The position numbers and the translations under genes were made by a program. From assembly GCF_036567905.1 (NCBI RefSeq), contig NZ_DATCTO010000010.1, forward strand, positions 1 through 33,880: a DNA stretch of 33,880 bases. The letters run 5' to 3'. Every line of letters begins with the position of its first letter. Positions within the stretch are counted from its first letter, which is position 1. The notes beneath the pieces were generated by a model. The model worked only from the letters and a program-made list of their open reading frames with translations, did not search any database and had not been told where the DNA came from. Positions 22,300-30,339 of this stretch are shown one piece after another. This DNA comes from Candidatus Binatus sp. (lineage in GTDB: Bacteria; Desulfobacterota; Binatia; Binatales; Binataceae).

Positions 22300-22532
22300 T
22301 CTTCTTACCCCTGATCTCCCCGGTTGCTATGCGTGGTTGTTGGTTTCGACTGACTCCAGGCGCGGAAATATTTGGCGAGCACCACGGAAGGGGGGAGTCT
22401 CCCGGGTGCTCGCCGTTTCGCTCATCGCCTCGCGACGAATGCCGCTTGGCTGCTCGAAGAACGGCCGCTCATGGGGCGGCTGATTTTTTACTTGCCGATT
22501 TACATTCAGTTTCATCTGCAGGCGATCGCCGA

Positions 22533-22730
22533 TCACTTCAGCGCCGGCATCTTGAGTCCGGGGATAGCTCCGATCAAGCCGAACGTTTGCAAAATCCAAA
22601 TCAACACAACCACGAACACGACAATGTTGAGCAAACTCTTGATAGCCCCAGCCATCGGGATATAGGTATTGATTAGCCACATCACCAACCCGACCACGAC
22701 CAGGATCACGACAATATTGACTAAAGTCAC
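22533..22730 (-). CDS. Thivi_2564-family small membrane protein
   Basis: The 65-residue, almost wholly hydrophobic protein has two transmembrane helices joined by a short polar turn: VNIVVILVVVGLVMWLINTY, then IPMAGAIKSLLN, then IVVFVVVLIWILQTFG. The central W-L-I-N-x-Y-I-P-M and the LNIVV that follows are the signature of the Thivi_2564 family. It starts at GTG with GAGGAG a few bases upstream. The role is unknown; members are often found with stress-related small membrane proteins, as here. Confidence 0.75.
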   Translation of the reverse strand: MTLVNIVVILVVVGLVMWLINTYIPMAGAIKSLLNIVVFVVVLIWILQTFGLIGAIPGLKMPALK

Positions 22731-22898
22731 GCGGGATACTCCTCAGGCGCTTTCCCGGCTACCACGACCCTTACCTGTGCAAATTTCTAGGCTACGCCAG
22801 CGAGGCAAATAGGTCCACTAGACCACCGTACGGCTTGGTTACACGGGTAACAGAACCCGACGAATCTAGTTGATATCTCCTCGGCTCCAACCGAACCG

Positions 22899-23048
22899 TC
22901 AGAGACCGCCGCGGCCGAGCAGCAACCAGATCACCAGCACGACTAGTATAATCGGCACAATACCTCCGGTGGGACCGTAGTTACTATAACCATAGTAACC
23001 ACCGCCGCCGCCGAACAACAGAATCAAGATAATGATTAATAGCAACAT
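22899..23048 (-). CDS. 49-residue glycine-rich small membrane protein
   Basis: A short frame starts at an ATG with AGGAGA about five bases upstream and ends at TGA. The product is MLLLIIILILLFGGGGGYYG then YSNYGPTGGIVP and a second hydrophobic helix ending in a Leu/Gly/Arg tail. Two helices flank a Gly/Tyr-rich turn, an arrangement resembling DUF3309-type small proteins, though the match is loose. The strong Shine-Dalgarno and the position among other small membrane genes make it convincing despite its size. Confidence 0.65.
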   Translation of the reverse strand: MLLLIIILILLFGGGGGYYGYSNYGPTGGIVPIILVVLVIWLLLGRGGL

Positions 23049-23081
23049 GATATTCTCCTCGGTCTGTTATTCAATGAGTGC

Positions 23082-23399
23082 TTACGGCGTTGGATACGTC
23101 GTGGTGGTCTGCTTCTGCACGGTTCCGTTGTTTGTATCAGTCGTCACCGTGGTTGTGCTCTGATCGGGAGGCGCGTAGGGCGCCGGCTGGGTATAGGTCC
23201 GCTGCACGGTGCCGTTGTCATACTGGGTGGTCGTGGTCGTGTTTGCATTCGCGGCCGGCGCCATCAGGGGCGGAGTCGTGGTATCGTATTCCCTGGTCGT
23301 CGTGGTTTCCGTGACATGAGTAGTAGGCGTACAGCCGGCCAGCCACATCATCGCAATACCAACACCAATAGCCACTGCGGAATTAGTTATGTATTTCAT
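23082..23399 (-). CDS. Thr-rich lipoprotein of unknown function
   Basis: The 105-residue product begins MKYITNSAVAIGVGIAMMW followed by LAGC, a classic lipobox with Cys23 as the lipidation site. The mature part is low-complexity: Thr runs, Pro, Asn and Gln, with two copies of a T-x-YDNGTVQ/TNNGTVQ-type phrase followed by Thr-rich strands. AGGAG lies eight bases upstream of the ATG. It is probably an envelope lipoprotein with a disordered body. It lies between the ABC transporter gene and the small membrane protein genes. Confidence 0.75.
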   Translation of the reverse strand: MKYITNSAVAIGVGIAMMWLAGCTPTTHVTETTTTREYDTTTPPLMAPAANANTTTTTQYDNGTVQRTYTQPAPYAPPDQSTTTVTTDTNNGTVQKQTTTTYPTP

Positions 23400-23503
23400 T
23401 GCTCAAGCTCCTGTCTAATCTTCTACTCTGTTGCCGGCCGATATACATCAGTAAGTGCCGCGACTAGGTTAAATTGAGTTATATGGGGAACCAAAGATCG
23501 TGG

Positions 23504-23528
23504 GACTTCGCACCGTCATCGCGAAGTC
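23504..23528. terminator. Hairpin over the ABC transporter stop codon
   Basis: GACTTCGC (23504-23511) and GCGAAGTC (23521-23528) form a perfect 8-bp stem with a nine-base loop containing the minus-strand stop. There is no following T-run, so termination or 3'-end stabilisation is only a suggestion. Confidence 0.35.
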
Positions 23529-25228
23529 ATCCGCCAGTCTCCGTCGCCCAGCAGCTCGAGCATCTTGTGATGGTAGCGGGACAACCTATGGCGGTCGCCC
23601 ACACTCACCACGTTTATCTTGGCCGATGCGAGACAGTCGTAGAGGAACTCTTCGTTGCCCGCGTCCAGCGCGCTGGTAGCTTCATCCAGAAATGCGTACT
23701 CGGGGCGATTGAACAGCAGCCGCGCAAAGGCGATTTGCTGTTGTTCGCCGAGCGAGAGAAGGTCGTCCCATTTGACCTCTGCGTCGAAGCCGCCAAGCCG
23801 CTCGGGCAAAGCTTTGAGGTTGACCATCTTGAGAATCGCGATGAGTTCATCGTCACTCACTTTGCCCGCGTGCGGATAGCAGAGCTGGTCGCGCAGCGAG
23901 CCGAGAATCATGTAAGGCCGCTGCGGCAGAAAGATCATAGCGGAGAGCGGAGGCCGAATGATGCGCCCGCTACCCGAGCGCCACAGTCCCGCCACCGCCC
24001 GCAGCATCGAGGTCTTGCCAACCCCGCTTTCACCGACAATCAACAGACCCTCACCGGCGGCGACTTCGAATGACATCGCGCGCGCCAGGGTCTTGCGGTT
24101 GTCCGGAGTTTTGAGCGTAAGCTGCTCGACCGCGAAGCGCGGCGCCTCGACGGTTTCGATTTGCGTCTTGATATCCGGGTGGATCGCCTCGGCCGAGACG
24201 ACCTCCACCGTCGCTTGCGCAAGCTGCCCTTTTTCGGCCACCTCGAGGTATCCGCCGAGCCGCTCGACCACTGCCGCAAAATTACTCAATGAATTGAATT
24301 GATCGATAATTATCGACAACGAGGTGCGCAGCGTGATGAAGGCGCCGCTGGCCTGGGTGATCTTGCCGAACTCGATTTTGCCGGCGAAAAAAGATGGCGC
24401 GAGAATGAAATAGGGCAGCAGCGGCAGCAGGAAATCGTAAGCATAAGTGAAGAACGCCAGGTTCCTTTGCCAGGAGATAAGCAGATTGAAGTTTTTTATC
24501 GTCGCGTGCAGACGCTCCAGCAACTCGCCTTGTTCGCGCCGCTCGCCGCCGTAAAGCGCGATCGCTTCCGCGTTATCCCGCAAGCCCACCAGGGCGTAAC
24601 GAAAATTCGCCTCGCGCCGCCGCTGTGCGAAATTGATTCCGATCAGCGGCCGGCCGATAACGATGGTCAGGATCGAGCCCCCGCCCACGCAAACTGCAAG
24701 CACACCGACCAGCATCGGGGATATCAGCCATAGCACGACCAGAAATGACGCTGCGGTAACCAGACCCTGCAGAACCTGCATCACGAACCCCACCGTGAAG
24801 TTGGTGAAGGTGAGCAGATCCTCACTCACTCTCTGGTCGGGATTGTCGATGCTCGGGTCGGAGCTGATTCGGTAGAAGGCGCGATCGTGGAAGCTCTTTT
24901 CCAAAAACTGCTCGGTCAGCCATTGCCGCCAGTTAATCATCAATCTTGCGGCCACGTATGCGTCGACAGCGACGATCGGCGCCGCCACCAGGTTGTAGAT
25001 GATTACGAGCAGTATCTTGTGAGAAAAAACCGGCGCGTTTCTTTCCGCCAGCGCCGTCATCAGGTCGCGGTTTACGTAGCTGAACACGACGTTGCCGGCC
25101 TTGATGGAACCGCTCAAAAGAATGGTGAGGGCTAACAATCCGTATGCGACAAATTTCTGGTCGGATACCCAGTAGGGCTTAGCCAGACGCCAGAGCCTGC
25201 TCCAAAACAACCGGTCGAATCTGTTCAT
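23516..25228 (-). CDS. SbmA/BacA-like ABC transporter, fused permease and ATPase
   Basis: The 570-residue protein has an ABC_membrane_2 permease domain (residues about 10-330, with WRQWLTEQFLEKSFHDRAFY and NPDQRVSEDL) like BacA, SbmA, YddA and ABCD proteins. A C-terminal ATPase domain follows: Walker A GESGVGKTS (399-407), signature LSLGEQQ (491-497) and Walker B YAFLDEATSALD. Relatives move peptides, vitamin B12 or very-long-chain acyl-CoA. The H-loop, normally S-V-G-H-R, is S-V-G-D-R with Asp545 in place of the gamma-phosphate-sensing histidine. GGGAG precedes the ATG. It may function as a homodimer in the inner membrane; substrate unknown. Confidence 0.88.
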   Translation of the reverse strand: MNRFDRLFWSRLWRLAKPYWVSDQKFVAYGLLALTILLSGSIKAGNVVFSYVNRDLMTALAERNAPVFSHKILLVIIYNLVAAPIVAVDAYVAARLMINWRQWLTEQFLEKSFHDRAFYRISSDPSIDNPDQRVSEDLLTFTNFTVGFVMQVLQGLVTAASFLVVLWLISPMLVGVLAVCVGGGSILTIVIGRPLIGINFAQRRREANFRYALVGLRDNAEAIALYGGERREQGELLERLHATIKNFNLLISWQRNLAFFTYAYDFLLPLLPYFILAPSFFAGKIEFGKITQASGAFITLRTSLSIIIDQFNSLSNFAAVVERLGGYLEVAEKGQLAQATVEVVSAEAIHPDIKTQIETVEAPRFAVEQLTLKTPDNRKTLARAMSFEVAAGEGLLIVGESGVGKTSMLRAVAGLWRSGSGRIIRPPLSAMIFLPQRPYMILGSLRDQLCYPHAGKVSDDELIAILKMVNLKALPERLGGFDAEVKWDDLLSLGEQQQIAFARLLFNRPEYAFLDEATSALDAGNEEFLYDCLASAKINVVSVGDRHRLSRYHHKMLELLGDGDWRMTSR

Positions 25229-25669
25229 CGTTCTCCCTCTGGGAGCTGCGCATAACTGCCCACGCCTCTCCGCGGCACTTAGCCCAGAGCTACGCTACTT
25301 TTGATTGGCCGAAAAGCTTCGGTTGAAACCGTTCCTGCTGGTTCCGCTCATTTGCGTCCGCTGCCGCCGCTTCGGGCCAGGCCGCTGTCGGCACCGAGCT
25401 CGCCATTATCAATCCTGGCGATCAAATCGGTGGAGCACATTTCCTGCTGTTGACTGGTGGAGCAACGCGCATTTCCATCCAGCGATCGCTCGGTTTGCTG
25501 AAGTCTTGGCCGAGCTCATTTATGCATACAGGGTTCCCGTCGTGAAGATTGCGTTACAACTGCGGCTCGAGAGCTTTGCCTTTTCGCGGCGCCGCTCAGC
25601 ACAGCGGTGGCGGTGACCGCGCCGAGCGGCGTTCACGAGGACGAGGACATGGAGGGTCACCTGGCGGTC
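25229..25669. other. 440-base intergenic region without a recognised gene
   Basis: The stretch lies between the start of the ABC transporter gene and the stop of the MgtE/CBS gene. Its right-hand part should contain the ABC transporter promoter. A plus-strand frame at 25305-25616 is open, but it lacks a Shine-Dalgarno site and resembles no family I know. No tRNA, terminator with T-run or long repeat is visible. Confidence 0.5.
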
Positions 25670-26953
25670 CTATTCCACGTAGCGATGCCGCAGCGCCACC
25701 ACGTCGCGATACGGGAGCACGCCCAGGATCTTGCCGCCCTCATCGATGACCGGAAAAGCACGGAACAAATATCTCGCGAACAGCTCGGAGGCGTTTCGCA
25801 GGGTGCTCTGGGGACTGAGGGTGACCACCTTCGTGTTCATGATCTCGCGCAGCCGGGCCGTCCCCTCGGCCAGCAACAATGCCTTGCTGTCTACCACTCC
25901 GAGGAGCCGGTCTCCCTCGTCAATGACGTAGATGTAGGTGATCTCGACGTTGCGCTTCGCCGCCCGCGCGAATTCGGCGCATGTCTGTGCGACCGTCTTG
26001 TCCGGTGCGAACCTCAGGAACCCTGAGGTGACGAAATGGATGACTCTCTCGTCCTGCTTCTCCAGGATGGCCGCGATCTTGGCCGCCTTCTCCTTGTCGG
26101 CGAACAGCTGCGTCAGTGCATGGACGTCCCACCACGGCAGAACGGCCAGGAGATCTGCCGCCTGACCGGGGGTCATCTCGTTGATGAGCTGCGCCGCCTT
26201 CTCTTTGTCGAGCGACGCAATCATCTCCCGCTGCACCTTGGGGTCGAGCGCTTCGAGCGTGTCGGAGGCTTTCTCTATGTCCAGCCCCGCGAAGATCGCC
26301 ATCCGGGGCTCATGCCCCAGCTCCTCGAGGACATCGGCGAGGTCGACCGGCGGGATCTCGGAGAGCTGCGCCCGCAGCACCTTGAGCTTTACGCTGCCGG
26401 TGAAGCTCCCGAGTGTCTCTGGCAGGGGCGCTACGTACCTCCAGGGAACCCGGTCCCCGTTGCCCTTGGCGGCGGGCTTGGCGAAGAACTTAGCGAGCCA
26501 GCCCAGCCGCATCCGACGCAGCATCGCGGCCGTGCTCAGGTCGACGTTCACCACGAGGAGCTTGTGGTCGATGAGGGCCAACTCGATGTCGTAAACGACC
26601 GCGAGCTCCCGCCCCTTTTGGTCGAGCACCTTCTTGTCGAGGATATAGTCCTTCAACAAAAGTGCAGACGGCGGGAACGCGTCGGCATACGACTCCACGG
26701 CATCAATCTCCAAGACCACTTTATCGTCATCGAACGAGGTGACCGTCTCCCACGGGACGACGAGACGGGGCCGCCCGAACGGCCGGCTGATCGACAGGTG
26801 CGTGACCTCCGCATACTTGTCTCTGTCCACGATGACGAACTCGTCCAGGCTGCCCACGCGTTCGCCCTTCGCGATCACTGGCATACGCACGACCGCGCTC
26901 AGGTTGAAGGTCCGCTCAGGCGCGCTGAGTTTGCCGGCAGGTGCGTTGCTCAT
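25670..26953 (-). CDS. Cytosolic PRC-barrel / MgtE-N / CBS-domain protein
   Basis: The 427-residue protein has no transmembrane segment. Residues about 15-85 (VVRMPVIAKGERVGSLDEF) and about 100-140 look like two PRC-barrel-like strands. Residues about 190-310 form the superhelical MgtE N-domain with LPWWDVHALTQLFADKEKAA and the repeated E-x2-AA-x2-L-x-x-M phrases. Residues about 311-427 hold a CBS pair (IYVIDEGDRLLGVVDSK and FPVIDEGGKILGVLPYRD). In MgtE channels the N and CBS domains bind Mg2+ and gate the pore; here the pore is missing. The protein is probably a Mg2+ or nucleotide-responsive regulator of the NRAMP-like transporter encoded just upstream in the same operon. Confidence 0.82.
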   Translation of the reverse strand: MSNAPAGKLSAPERTFNLSAVVRMPVIAKGERVGSLDEFVIVDRDKYAEVTHLSISRPFGRPRLVVPWETVTSFDDDKVVLEIDAVESYADAFPPSALLLKDYILDKKVLDQKGRELAVVYDIELALIDHKLLVVNVDLSTAAMLRRMRLGWLAKFFAKPAAKGNGDRVPWRYVAPLPETLGSFTGSVKLKVLRAQLSEIPPVDLADVLEELGHEPRMAIFAGLDIEKASDTLEALDPKVQREMIASLDKEKAAQLINEMTPGQAADLLAVLPWWDVHALTQLFADKEKAAKIAAILEKQDERVIHFVTSGFLRFAPDKTVAQTCAEFARAAKRNVEITYIYVIDEGDRLLGVVDSKALLLAEGTARLREIMNTKVVTLSPQSTLRNASELFARYLFRAFPVIDEGGKILGVLPYRDVVALRHRYVE

Positions 26954-26960
26954 GATCCCC

Positions 26961-27143
26961 TCACTTCAGGCTGACGATGAATTTGTACGCCATCAGGCCA
27001 ACCAGGAGAAACAGGTAGAGCCGCAGCGTCAGCAGACAGACCTTCACGAACAACGTCATTTCGATCTGTGGCGTGGCGTACTTCCTATTGATGGTTCTCA
27101 CGCCGGTGACCAGGCTCTTGAATACGACGGCCAGAACGTTCAT
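26961..27143 (-). CDS. 60-residue membrane protein in the metal-transport operon
   Basis: The product starts MNVLAVVFKSLVTGVRTINR with an amphipathic, basic N-terminus and one transmembrane helix (about residues 34-57, KVCLLTLRLYLFLLVGLMAY). AGGAG lies a few bases before the ATG. The gene sits 19 bases after the NRAMP-like stop and 7 bases before the MgtE/CBS start. I do not know a named family. The position suggests a small subunit or modulator of the transporter, by analogy with other single-helix transporter accessory peptides. Confidence 0.65.
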   Translation of the reverse strand: MNVLAVVFKSLVTGVRTINRKYATPQIEMTLFVKVCLLTLRLYLFLLVGLMAYKFIVSLK

Positions 27144-27162
27144 GCGTCTCCTGCCTTAAGCG

Positions 27163-28467
27163 CTACTGCAGCAGATTGGGGAAGAGAGTGCTGACACCGT
27201 ACATGGTCGAAACCACGATGATGACAACCACGATGCTGATGTTGACGATATTCTGCCAGGTGGTGTTCACGTACTTCCCCATCGTCTGCTGGTCGTTGAG
27301 GAGCAGGATCAGGAACACCAGTGCGGCCGGGAGCAGGGTCGTGGCGATGACCTGCACGAAGAGCGTGATGAGTACGAGGGGCGCCTTGGGAATCAAGACG
27401 ATGGTTCCAGCCAGCACCAAGTCGAAGAAGTAGTAGGCATAGAACCAGGGAGCCTCCTGAATCTTTCGGTTCAAGGAATGCGCCCACCCGAATACCTCGC
27501 CGAAAGCCCACGAACTCGCCAGGGAGATGCAGATGGCGCCGAGCAGTCCGGCGTCAAACAGGCCAATTGCGATGATCATGCCGACGTACTTGTTCAGCGG
27601 CATGATCTGGATGGCGGCCTGCGCCGCACTCTCGACGGGCTTGCCCGGCAGAAGCTTCGCGCAGACGATGATCAGAAAGATGGCGACGATGACGGTCAGG
27701 AACGAGCCAATGGCCGTGTCCCATTGCTCGAACGAGATGTCCTTCTCCTGCAACCCCTTGTCGACGACGGAGCTCTGCTGGAAGAAGAGCATCCAGGGGG
27801 CGATGGTGGTGCCGATGTTGGCCATGAGCACGAAGAACAGGTCGTTGGTGAAACCGCCGGGCGGAAAATGGGGGATGAGGCTGTTGCGAACGATGTCATG
27901 GAGCGACGGATGGACCATGAATGCGGCGGGGATGTAGATGAGGTTCCCGACGCAGAACACGAGGGCGATTTTCTCCCACGTCCAGTAGCGCCCGGTGACG
28001 ATCATGGCGCCCATGACCAGCCAGCAGCCGATCACCGTCAGCCAGGCCGGGATGCCGAAGATGCTCATGGCCGCCGTCATGCCGATGAATTCGGTAATCA
28101 TCGTCAGCCAGTCGGTTAGGACGAGGTCGAGGAGCGAGAACCAGCCCCAAAACGATCCGAAGGCACAGAAGATGGCCTCAGCGTGGCCGCGCTTCGTCAC
28201 GGCGCCGAGGCGCACCGTCATTTCCTGAACGAAATACGCCACCGGGCCGAGCAAGATCAGGAACCACAGGAGGTGGTTGCCATACTTGGCTCCGGTCACC
28301 GTGTAGGTGGTAATGCCTCCAGCGTCGTTGTCAGCGACCATGACAATGATACCCGGCCCCGCAATCACGGCGAACATCCGCAGCGCTTTGGCGGACCTCC
28401 GCAGCTGATAGAACAGCCTCGCGAGGATGTTGAGCTTTTCCGCCGAGATCGGCTCAGCCTGTGTCAC
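27163..28467 (-). CDS. Divergent NRAMP-family divalent metal transporter
   Basis: The 434-residue protein has about 11 transmembrane helices and the NRAMP/LeuT-like start FAVIAGPGIIVMVADNDAGG. Classical NRAMP proteins carry D-P-G-N in helix 1 and M-P-H in helix 6 as metal ligands. Here helix 1 reads D-N-D-A-G-G (residues 46-51) and helix 6 reads M-A-N-I-G-T (215-220), so the methionine-proline-histidine element is not conserved. Divergent NRAMP relatives with altered ligands include Mg2+ transporters. With an MgtE-N/CBS protein in the operon, Mg2+ or another hard divalent ion is a reasonable inference. It starts at GTG with AGGAG upstream. Confidence 0.82.
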   Translation of the reverse strand: MTQAEPISAEKLNILARLFYQLRRSAKALRMFAVIAGPGIIVMVADNDAGGITTYTVTGAKYGNHLLWFLILLGPVAYFVQEMTVRLGAVTKRGHAEAIFCAFGSFWGWFSLLDLVLTDWLTMITEFIGMTAAMSIFGIPAWLTVIGCWLVMGAMIVTGRYWTWEKIALVFCVGNLIYIPAAFMVHPSLHDIVRNSLIPHFPPGGFTNDLFFVLMANIGTTIAPWMLFFQQSSVVDKGLQEKDISFEQWDTAIGSFLTVIVAIFLIIVCAKLLPGKPVESAAQAAIQIMPLNKYVGMIIAIGLFDAGLLGAICISLASSWAFGEVFGWAHSLNRKIQEAPWFYAYYFFDLVLAGTIVLIPKAPLVLITLFVQVIATTLLPAALVFLILLLNDQQTMGKYVNTTWQNIVNISIVVVIIVVSTMYGVSTLFPNLLQ

Positions 28468-28489
28468 GCCGGCTCTCCTATTTGGCTCA

Positions 28490-30088
28490 TTACAATTCCC
28501 AGTGGAGTCTTAGGCCGAAGACGGACACCGGCCCACGGTCGCGATTGAATGCCGGGTTGCTGATGAACTGGTAATCCACGGCCACATGGGCAGGTTCCCA
28601 GATTGGGAAATCATAATAGGCTTCCACAGCTTTCTCGCAGCCGTAAGTCAGCGCGCCGTCGCCGGCAAGTATGCCCAAGCCGCCCGCCTCCAGGAATTTC
28701 TGGTTCGAGCGCGAAGCACCGCTCACGATGCCGGCAAGACCGAAGGTGTCGCCGGGCCGCTGCCACCTGTCACCTTTGACGCTCACCCCCAGCGACGCCG
28801 TCCAGTTAGCATCGCTGTAGGTCCACGCTTGTTCGTGGCCGTCATTCCAGCCCAGGCGCGAAAACAGGCCGGCGTTCTCCGCAACTTCCTGTTCCCAGTT
28901 CAACCCAAAGCCGTATTTGTAGCGGTAGGCTTGCGCCGCTGAGATATCCGCTCCCGGACCTTTGGCCAGCACAATGGCAGTCGCCGCATGGTTACTGGCC
29001 ATATCAGCTTCGTTGAGCCAGGCCAGAAACCGAATCGCCGCCGGATGAGCGTTGACGCTGTAACGGCGCTCAAATTCCACCACCATTCCCCAAGCCCGCA
29101 AGAACGGGCCATCGGCGCCAGCTGAGCCAGTGGCTCCGCTGGGACGCCACATGAGGAACTGGTCGTCAGCCGTGAAAGAATTCTGGACCCGCGGCATTTG
29201 GAAAAATCCGTAGCGCAAAGCCCATTTCGGCTGATTTAATTCCACGGCAATTCCGGTGGTGTATCCGACGGGATCCGCCGAGTAATCCCATGTGAGGTTG
29301 CCCACCATCGCCCAATTCATAAACTGGGTGTGCGGGTCTTGCGCGTAGGTGTTGTGGTCGAAAATGTCCAGGGGGCTGAACCGGCCGATGGTGAAGGTCA
29401 TCCGCGAAATGTCCTGTTTGCCCGCAAGCGTGAGCTGGTCGTCGGGCACGGCCTCCTGTTCGCCGCCCAAGCCGATGGTTTGACGAATAAACAAGCGCGC
29501 AAACTGAAAGTAGGGAGTCTCGGTGCCGATTTTGTAGGCGTCACCGTTGGGGAATGCCTCGATGCCCAAGGTTTTGCTCAGGCCGAATCCCTGCCACATC
29601 AGTCCGTCGACGTGCGCCTCGGCGCCGCGCCATAACCGCACGCCGGCAAACAAGTCCAGCGTAACTGTTTCCTGAACCTCGCCCTTGCCGCTCAGGCTCT
29701 GTGGGCCGGAGTACTTGGCTGCAAAACCCGGGTCGCCCTGCCCGATGTCGGTATTCTGAACGTGCCAATTCCAAATCTGGCTTGGCCCATTTGCCCCCTT
29801 CTCCGTGGCGCTTGATGTCGGTTGCGCCGCGGGAATTGCCGCCGCACCCGGCCCCGCCGTCGAAGTTGCGTCGGTGGTTGGATCGGGGCTGGCAGCGAGA
29901 GCCGCGCGGCCCCAGCTAAAGAAGCAGGTGACCACGATAATGGCAACGCTTATCCCCGGCGTTACGCCCAGGAGCAAATCGATAGTTTGAGCGAAAATAT
30001 CCCTTGGGCTCCTATAGAAAGAAGCCTTCGCTTCGACATATGGGGGTGCGACGAAATGGTTGCGGATAGCTGCGGCTAGCGTCGACAT
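28490..30088 (-). CDS. OprB-like carbohydrate-selective porin family protein
   Basis: The 532-residue outer-membrane protein has the OprB-family course: WNWHVQNTDIGQGDPGFAAK near the start of the mature part, GRFSPLDIFDHNTYAQDPHT, WALRYGFFQMP and a beta-rich C-terminus with amphipathic strands (VSVFGLRLHWEL). The hydrophobic signal-like segment lies at residues about 38-66 rather than at the start, so either the N-terminus is extended or translation begins further in. Related porins pass sugars or, in some genera, other small solutes. Here it heads an operon with an NRAMP-like transporter, so outer-membrane passage of metal ions is inferred. A candidate promoter lies about 90 bases upstream. 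Confidence 0.78.
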   Translation of the reverse strand: MSTLAAAIRNHFVAPPYVEAKASFYRSPRDIFAQTIDLLLGVTPGISVAIIVVTCFFSWGRAALAASPDPTTDATSTAGPGAAAIPAAQPTSSATEKGANGPSQIWNWHVQNTDIGQGDPGFAAKYSGPQSLSGKGEVQETVTLDLFAGVRLWRGAEAHVDGLMWQGFGLSKTLGIEAFPNGDAYKIGTETPYFQFARLFIRQTIGLGGEQEAVPDDQLTLAGKQDISRMTFTIGRFSPLDIFDHNTYAQDPHTQFMNWAMVGNLTWDYSADPVGYTTGIAVELNQPKWALRYGFFQMPRVQNSFTADDQFLMWRPSGATGSAGADGPFLRAWGMVVEFERRYSVNAHPAAIRFLAWLNEADMASNHAATAIVLAKGPGADISAAQAYRYKYGFGLNWEQEVAENAGLFSRLGWNDGHEQAWTYSDANWTASLGVSVKGDRWQRPGDTFGLAGIVSGASRSNQKFLEAGGLGILAGDGALTYGCEKAVEAYYDFPIWEPAHVAVDYQFISNPAFNRDRGPVSVFGLRLHWEL

Positions 30089-30264
30089 CTTCCGGGCTCA
30101 GTGGCCGGGATGTCGTCGCTACAACGATAACTCGGTCAGGCTGAAATTTCTAAAGATACATATGGTCGAAAAAACCTATCTAGTTCGTCGCATCCAGTCA
30201 AGAAAAAAATACCATACCCGGTAGGTGATGCGCCTTCGAGCAAGCCGATAGTTAGAGCGAGAAT
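29972..30264 (-). repeat. Imperfect 27-bp direct repeat, porin N-terminus and upstream leader
   Basis: Copies at 29972-29998 and 30238-30264 agree at 23 of 27 positions (GAGCAA--CGATAGTT-GAGCGA-AAT). The first copy encodes part of the porin N-terminus (F-A-Q-T-I-D-L-L). The second lies in the leader and, from an ATG at about 30277, would be read as a 45-codon frame containing A-L-T-I-G-L-L-E-G. The likeness extends a few residues at protein level (LLLGVTPG against LLEGASPTG), suggesting a partial duplication of the porin 5' end. Confidence 0.5.
30173..30201 (-). promoter_or_regulatory. Candidate promoter of the porin/NRAMP/MgtE operon
   Basis: On the minus strand TTGACT (30201-30196) and TAGGTT (30178-30173) are 17 bases apart, about 85 bases before the porin ATG. 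The -35 box matches five of six consensus bases and the -10 box three. A T-rich run directly upstream of the -35 box could act as an UP element. Confidence 0.4.
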
Positions 30265-30339
30265 CAATCTCATTATGGGCGCCCGCCGAGGGACATCCTT
30301 TAGTGCTTTCCTCGGACGATCCCGACGCTGCCTGCGGGG

